Positions 13,802-16,216 of a DNA stretch of 16,216 bases are shown one piece after another (positions within the stretch are counted from its first letter, which is position 1; every line of letters begins with the position of its first letter). The stretch is taken from contig CACYEE010000133.1 in assembly GCA_902773415.1 (NCBI GenBank), forward strand, positions 1-16,216. Reading direction: 5' to 3'. The notes beneath the pieces were generated by a model that did not search any database, was not told the DNA's origin, and saw only the letters and a program-made list of their open reading frames with translations. A program made the position numbers and the translations under genes. Origin of the DNA: an uncultured Actinomyces sp. GTDB taxonomy: Bacteria; Actinomycetota; Actinomycetes; Actinomycetales; Actinomycetaceae.

Positions 13802-13855
13802 GTGTCGCAAAGGGAACAGCCAGTGTCGGATTGGGGACGGTCCCCTTTGCGACAC
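13802..13855. repeat. 13-bp perfect inverted repeat with a nested palindrome
   Basis: GTGTCGCAAAGGG (13802-13814) and CCCTTTGCGACAC (13843-13855) are perfect complements around a 28-nt centre. GGGGAC-G-GTCCCC (13833-13845) overlaps the right arm, so the two hairpins exclude each other. It begins 33 bases after the thioredoxin-like stop and could end that transcript. The inner palindrome is kin to 11582-11602. Confidence 0.6.
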
Positions 13856-13989
13856 GTGCCTTGGCCCGGGGACCGCGTTCGCTCGCTTCGCACCCTCTCG
13901 CAGCTTCCTCGCTCCGGCCATGCCCGGGCAAGCCCGCGCGGACCTTCCGCTCGTCGCCGTCCCCGCATCTCACGCCGACGATCTCGCCT

Positions 13990-14065
13990 GCGCAAACACC
14001 CGGGGCGGACATCGAAGCAACGTGCCGGCCCCGCCCCGGCCACCTCCCTGCCGAGACAGCCCCCG
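13990..14065 (+). repeat. Dispersed intergenic repeat, copy B
   Basis: CCGGGGCGG (14000-14008) and CCGCCCCGG (14031-14039) form a perfect inverted repeat. Loop sequence and right flank (GGCCACCTCC, then GAGACAGCCCC) match copy A at 11440-11540, same orientation on +. The surrounding 13770-14131 spacer (362 bp) holds no gene I can support. Confidence 0.6.
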
Positions 14066-14131
14066 CCCGGCAACCGGTTGGAGGCGTCGACCCGGCACCG
14101 CGCCCACGCCCGGCGCGGAAACCGGCAGCGT

Positions 14132-14881
14132 TCAGGCGATGCCCAGCAGCGAATCGAGCCCGTAGGTCAACGGTTCGGCCAGGCCGCCGACCTTGCGCAC
14201 CGCGAGCAGAACGCCCGGCATGAAGGATTCGCGGTCGAAGGAATCCTGACGGATCGACAGCTGCTCGCCGGGATTGCCGAGAAGGACCTCCTCGTGGGCG
14301 TTGAGGCCGCGAAGGCGAATTCCGTGGATGTGAACACCGTCGATCGTGGCTCCGCGCGCGCCCAGCGGATCGCTTTCGGTGGCGTCCGGGGATGCGGCGA
14401 CGCCGGCCGCCGTGCGCGCGGCGCCAATGCGGCGCGCGGTCGTCGCCGCCGTGCCCGAAGGGGCGTCCACCTTGTTCGGGTGATGCAGCTCGATGACCTC
14501 GACGGATTCAAAATACGGGGCAGCCTTTTCCGCGAAGGCCATGAGAAGCACGGCCGAAAGCGCGAAGTTCGGCGCGATCAGCACATGCGCGCCCGTGGCG
14601 GCGGCCGCCTTGCGCACGCGCCCGAGCGCCTCCTCCGTCCAGCCGGTCGTGCCGACGACAACGTCGACCCCGGCCTCGACCAGCGCAAGAACATTCGCTT
14701 CGGTGACGGACGGAACCGTGAATTCGACGGCTACCTGCGCGCCGTTCAGGCTCGCCGCGTCGAGCGTGTCGCCGACGTCGAGCCGCGCGACAAGCTCCAT
14801 GTCCGCGGCCGCCTCCACGGCGCCGCACACCGTCCGACCCATGCGCCCAGCGGCGCCTGCAACTGCAACCTTGATGCTCAT
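14132..14881 (-). CDS. dapB: 4-hydroxy-tetrahydrodipicolinate reductase
   Basis: 249 residues, the normal DapB length. It reduces the dihydrodipicolinate precursor with NAD(P)H in the diaminopimelate/lysine pathway, in the cytoplasm. The Rossmann loop is VAVAGAAGRMG (Gly9, Gly12, Gly15), followed by VEFTVP (52-57) and VGTTG (76-80). The substrate domain holds ELHHPNKVDAPSGTA (131-145) with the catalytic His133-His134 and Lys137, and LIAPNFALS (101-109) before it. The C-terminal SFMPGVLLAVRKV stretch is family-typical. ATG 14881 is preceded by TAGGGT and six bases with no Shine-Dalgarno, so a leaderless mRNA is likely. It is divergent from the EEP hydrolase gene across 69 bp. No dapA is in the window. 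Confidence 0.97.
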   Translation of the reverse strand: MSIKVAVAGAAGRMGRTVCGAVEAAADMELVARLDVGDTLDAASLNGAQVAVEFTVPSVTEANVLALVEAGVDVVVGTTGWTEEALGRVRKAAAATGAHVLIAPNFALSAVLLMAFAEKAAPYFESVEVIELHHPNKVDAPSGTAATTARRIGAARTAAGVAASPDATESDPLGARGATIDGVHIHGIRLRGLNAHEEVLLGNPGEQLSIRQDSFDRESFMPGVLLAVRKVGGLAEPLTYGLDSLLGIA

Positions 14882-14887
14882 GGCCCC

Positions 14888-14893
14888 ACCCTA
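14888..14893 (-). promoter_or_regulatory. -10 box of a leaderless dapB promoter
   Basis: On the minus strand TAGGGT, then GGGGCC, then the dapB ATG. TANNNT with a six-base gap; the GGGG run sits too close to the start to be a ribosome-binding site. The -35 is unclear. Confidence 0.5.
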
Positions 14894-14937
14894 CCGCGAG
14901 CGCCGCAGCCACGGCACGCAAGTCCGAATCCGTCCGC

Positions 14938-14943
14938 TATCGT
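14938..14943 (+). promoter_or_regulatory. -10 box of a leaderless EEP-hydrolase promoter
   Basis: TATCGT is followed by TGACCGT and ATG 14951, a seven-base gap without a Shine-Dalgarno. Its -10 is only 44 bases from the divergent dapB -10, so the two promoters share their upstream elements. Confidence 0.5.
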
Positions 14944-14950
14944 TGACCGT

Positions 14951-15862
14951 ATGGACCTCCTCGCTTCGATACCCCGGCGCGACGCCACGCAGACGCTGCG
15001 CATCATCAGCTTCAACATCCAGCACGGCACCCCGGCCGAAGGATGGACGAAGGAGCTTGGCCGCATGTCCCACCGCGGATTCAGGCCCGGCGCCGGCGAA
15101 GTGGCCTCGACGCTCGGCCTCGCTCTCGCCCAGCTTCGACGCCTCGACCCCGACATTCTCCTGCTTCAGGAAGTCGACAAGAAGCAGGCCCGTTCCGGCG
15201 GCACGCACCAGGCGGAAGCCATCGCCAGCGGCCTCGGGATGCGTCACTGGCGTGTCGGCGCGGCCTTCGCCGGGCATGCTGCCGGCCTGCGCCGGCGGCC
15301 GCTCTCCCGGGCCCTCCGGTTCGAGCGCGGATACGGGCTTGCAATCTGTTCCCGCTTTCCCCTTGTCGGCCTCGAGACGATTGCGCTGCCACGAATGCCT
15401 CGGACAGGCAAGCGGCCCTGTGCGCAGCTGTGGCGTACCCGCCGCGTGCTCATGGTCGCCCGGGTCCAGACTCCGTGGGGGCCGGTGGCTATCGGCAACA
15501 CGCATCTCGAGACGAATCGGGAGGCTGCCGGCGACCAGGCGGTCCTGTCCTGGGAGAAGGTCTGCGAGCTTGACGCCGGCACGGCGATTCTCGCCGGAGA
15601 CTTCAACCTGTCGCCCGAACAGGTCGCTGCCGCCTTCAAGCGGGAGCGGCCCGAGGGGGGCCTTCCGAGGACGAGCGCATCGGCGCTCGCCTTTCCTGCC
15701 AGCGACCCCCGGCACCGCATCGACCAGCTCTACGCCGAGGGCTGGCGCCTGGAGCGCGAACCCGAGGCGATCCGGCTGGCGATTTCCGACCATTGCGCCG
15801 CCGTTTTCGACCTCGTGCCCGCACCGACCGCCACCCGGCCTGTCGAGGAAGGGCTGTACTGA
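14951..15862 (+). CDS. Endonuclease/exonuclease/phosphatase-family hydrolase
   Basis: 303 residues. The DNase-I-like fold motifs are in order: ISFNIQHG (19-26, Asn22), LLQEVD (71-76, metal ligand Glu74), GNTHLETN (182-189, His185), AGDFNLSP (215-222, Asp217 and Asn219) and ISDHCAAV (278-285, Asp280-His281). All catalytic residues are present, so it should be an active metal-dependent phosphodiesterase or phosphatase. No signal peptide or membrane helix is seen, so it is probably cytoplasmic, unlike many secreted family members. An Arg-rich insert, GLRRRPLSRALRFERG (112-127), precedes the central strand. The start was chosen from the leaderless -10 spacing. The substrate (nucleic acid, lipid or sugar phosphate) cannot be decided. 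Confidence 0.9.
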   Translation: MDLLASIPRRDATQTLRIISFNIQHGTPAEGWTKELGRMSHRGFRPGAGEVASTLGLALAQLRRLDPDILLLQEVDKKQARSGGTHQAEAIASGLGMRHWRVGAAFAGHAAGLRRRPLSRALRFERGYGLAICSRFPLVGLETIALPRMPRTGKRPCAQLWRTRRVLMVARVQTPWGPVAIGNTHLETNREAAGDQAVLSWEKVCELDAGTAILAGDFNLSPEQVAAAFKRERPEGGLPRTSASALAFPASDPRHRIDQLYAEGWRLEREPEAIRLAISDHCAAVFDLVPAPTATRPVEEGLY

Positions 15863-15889
15863 GCCGGCGAGCACCGGGCCGCAAGGCGA

Positions 15890-15929
15890 CGTGTCGGCAA
15901 GGCCCTGCCCCGAACGCACGACCGACACG
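15890..15929 (+). terminator. Hairpin downstream of the EEP hydrolase gene
   Basis: CGTGTCGG (15890-15897) and CCGACACG (15922-15929) are perfect complements with a 24-nt loop, 28 bases after the stop. There is no T-tract, so it may be a factor-assisted terminator or a processing hairpin. Confidence 0.35.
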
Positions 15930-15948
15930 CGCCGCCGCGTGCGCGCGC

Positions 15949-15979
15949 AGGCTTCGCCAAGAGCCGCAAGCGAAAGCCT
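15949..15979 (+). repeat. Stem-loop AGGCTTCGC / GCGAAAGCCT
   Basis: AGGCTTCGC (15949-15957) pairs with GCGAAAGCCT (15970-15979) with a single bulged base and a 12-nt loop. It is the second hairpin in the 354-bp right-end spacer and could be the terminator or the first element of the leader that follows. Confidence 0.45.
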
Positions 15980-15982
15980 AAG

Positions 15983-16062
15983 GGTGCGAAAATCGTCTCA
16001 AGATGCAAAAGCCCGAGGAGACACCATGCCCCGCAGTCCGTTTACGTCGGCTCGCGGGCTTT
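15983..16062 (+). promoter_or_regulatory. Candidate RNA leader with alternative hairpins around a ribosome-binding site
   Basis: GTCTC (15995-15999) can pair with GAGAC (16018-16022), which abuts the GAGGAG ribosome-binding site (16015-16020), and GGTG (15983-15986) with CACC (16022-16025). Alternatively AAAGCCCG (16008-16015) pairs perfectly with CGGGCTTT (16055-16062), closing a loop over the same site and the ATG at 16026. The structures compete. It does not match a riboswitch I can name. Confidence 0.35.
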
Positions 16063-16094
16063 CCTATCCGGTTTTGTGCTGTTTTTCTCCTTGA
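16026..16094 (+). CDS. Possible 22-residue leader peptide or broken gene start
   Basis: ATG 16026 has a strong Shine-Dalgarno (GAGGAG, 5 nt upstream) and encodes a 22-residue peptide, MPRSPFTSARGLSYPVLCCFSP, ending at TGA 16092-16094. No family is recognised. It has Cys-Cys near its end, a feature of some actinobacterial cysteine-responsive leader peptides, but the downstream gene is outside the window. In another frame the same bases read SRAFLSGFVLFFSLIMPVAA before a TAG at 16124-16126, which looks like a secretion signal but has no start codon. So this could instead be a frameshifted remnant of a secreted protein gene. Coding status uncertain. Confidence 0.35.
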   Translation: MPRSPFTSARGLSYPVLCCFSP

Positions 16095-16177
16095 TTATGC
16101 CGGTTGCGGCAGCGCGCCCGGCATAGTCTGGCACCGGTCACGCCAAACCGGCCCCGCCCCAGCCTAGCCGGCAGGCA

Positions 16178-16194
16178 GGCTGGCCTGTCCAGCC
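16178..16194. repeat. Stem-loop GGCTGG-CCTGT-CCAGCC at right edge
   Basis: Six-base perfect arms with a five-base loop, 16 bases before an ATG at 16211. It may be part of the leader of the next gene. Confidence 0.35.
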
Positions 16195-16210
16195 AGAACG
16201 AAAGACCTCA

Positions 16211-16216
16211 TGAACG
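16211..16216 (+). other. Possible start of a gene running off the right edge
   Basis: ATG at 16211 follows a GAAAG stretch that could be a weak ribosome-binding site. Only two codons are visible, so nothing can be said about the product. Confidence 0.2.

Noticed and set aside
13802..13855. Phage attachment site or insertion-sequence terminal repeats
   Set aside because: Arms are only 28 bases apart, with no integrase, transposase or flanking target duplication.
13046..14950. Large N-terminal extension of the EEP hydrolase frame
   Set aside because: It would run through the thioredoxin-like gene, repeat spacer B and dapB in shadow frames; the leaderless ATG at 14951 starts the domain properly.

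Overview
This window is high-GC, gene-dense DNA from an actinobacterium (Actinomycetota, probably class Actinomycetes). The evidence is the strong G/C third-position bias, a DUF3039-type small zinc-ribbon gene, an actinobacterial-type HU, a dinG/hflX/LysM/nrdR neighbourhood, and many genes with no Shine-Dalgarno but a TANNNT -10 box 6-7 nt before the start codon (leaderless transcripts). I cannot name the genus. No tRNA, rRNA, CRISPR, transposase or integrase gene was seen.

Layout. 1-440: 3' part of an unrecognised helical protein on + with 14-residue repeats, convergent with the next block. 592-5281, minus strand: hflX (ribosome-associated GTPase), dinG (Fe-S helicase, overlapping hflX by 8 nt), a membrane-anchored LysM protein and nrdR (ribonucleotide reductase repressor), a ribosome-rescue, DNA-repair and nucleotide-control neighbourhood. 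5471-6082: RsmC-like methyltransferase. 6109-10826: a four-gene response regulator, intramembrane-sensing histidine kinase, ABC ATPase and ten-TM FtsX-domain permease set with the architecture of Bce-type peptide-antibiotic sensing and detoxification modules. 10902-11234 (-): DUF3039-like zinc-ribbon protein. 11680-11964 (-): HU. 12292-13769 (+): CcdA-like electron transporter and a membrane-anchored TlpA-like thioredoxin, a thiol-redox pair. 14132-14881 (-): dapB (lysine/diaminopimelate synthesis), divergent from 14951-15862 (+), an endonuclease/exonuclease/phosphatase-fold hydrolase. 15863-16216: hairpin-rich leader-like region with a 22-codon ORF.

The least explained parts are intergenic. 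Two spacers (about 11240-11680 and 13770-14130) carry related sequence: a CCGGGGCGG...CCGCCCCGG hairpin element in two diverged copies, plus several GGGGAC-N-GTCCCC palindromes, which looks like a REP/REPIN-type dispersed repeat family. Two adjacent inverted repeats lie in the HU promoter. The last 350 bases hold nested hairpins that could mask or expose the ribosome-binding site of a short ORF ending near a Cys-Cys pair. The six likely leaderless genes are nrdR, the methyltransferase, the DUF3039 gene, ccdA, dapB and the EEP hydrolase. The rest have recognisable ribosome-binding sites.
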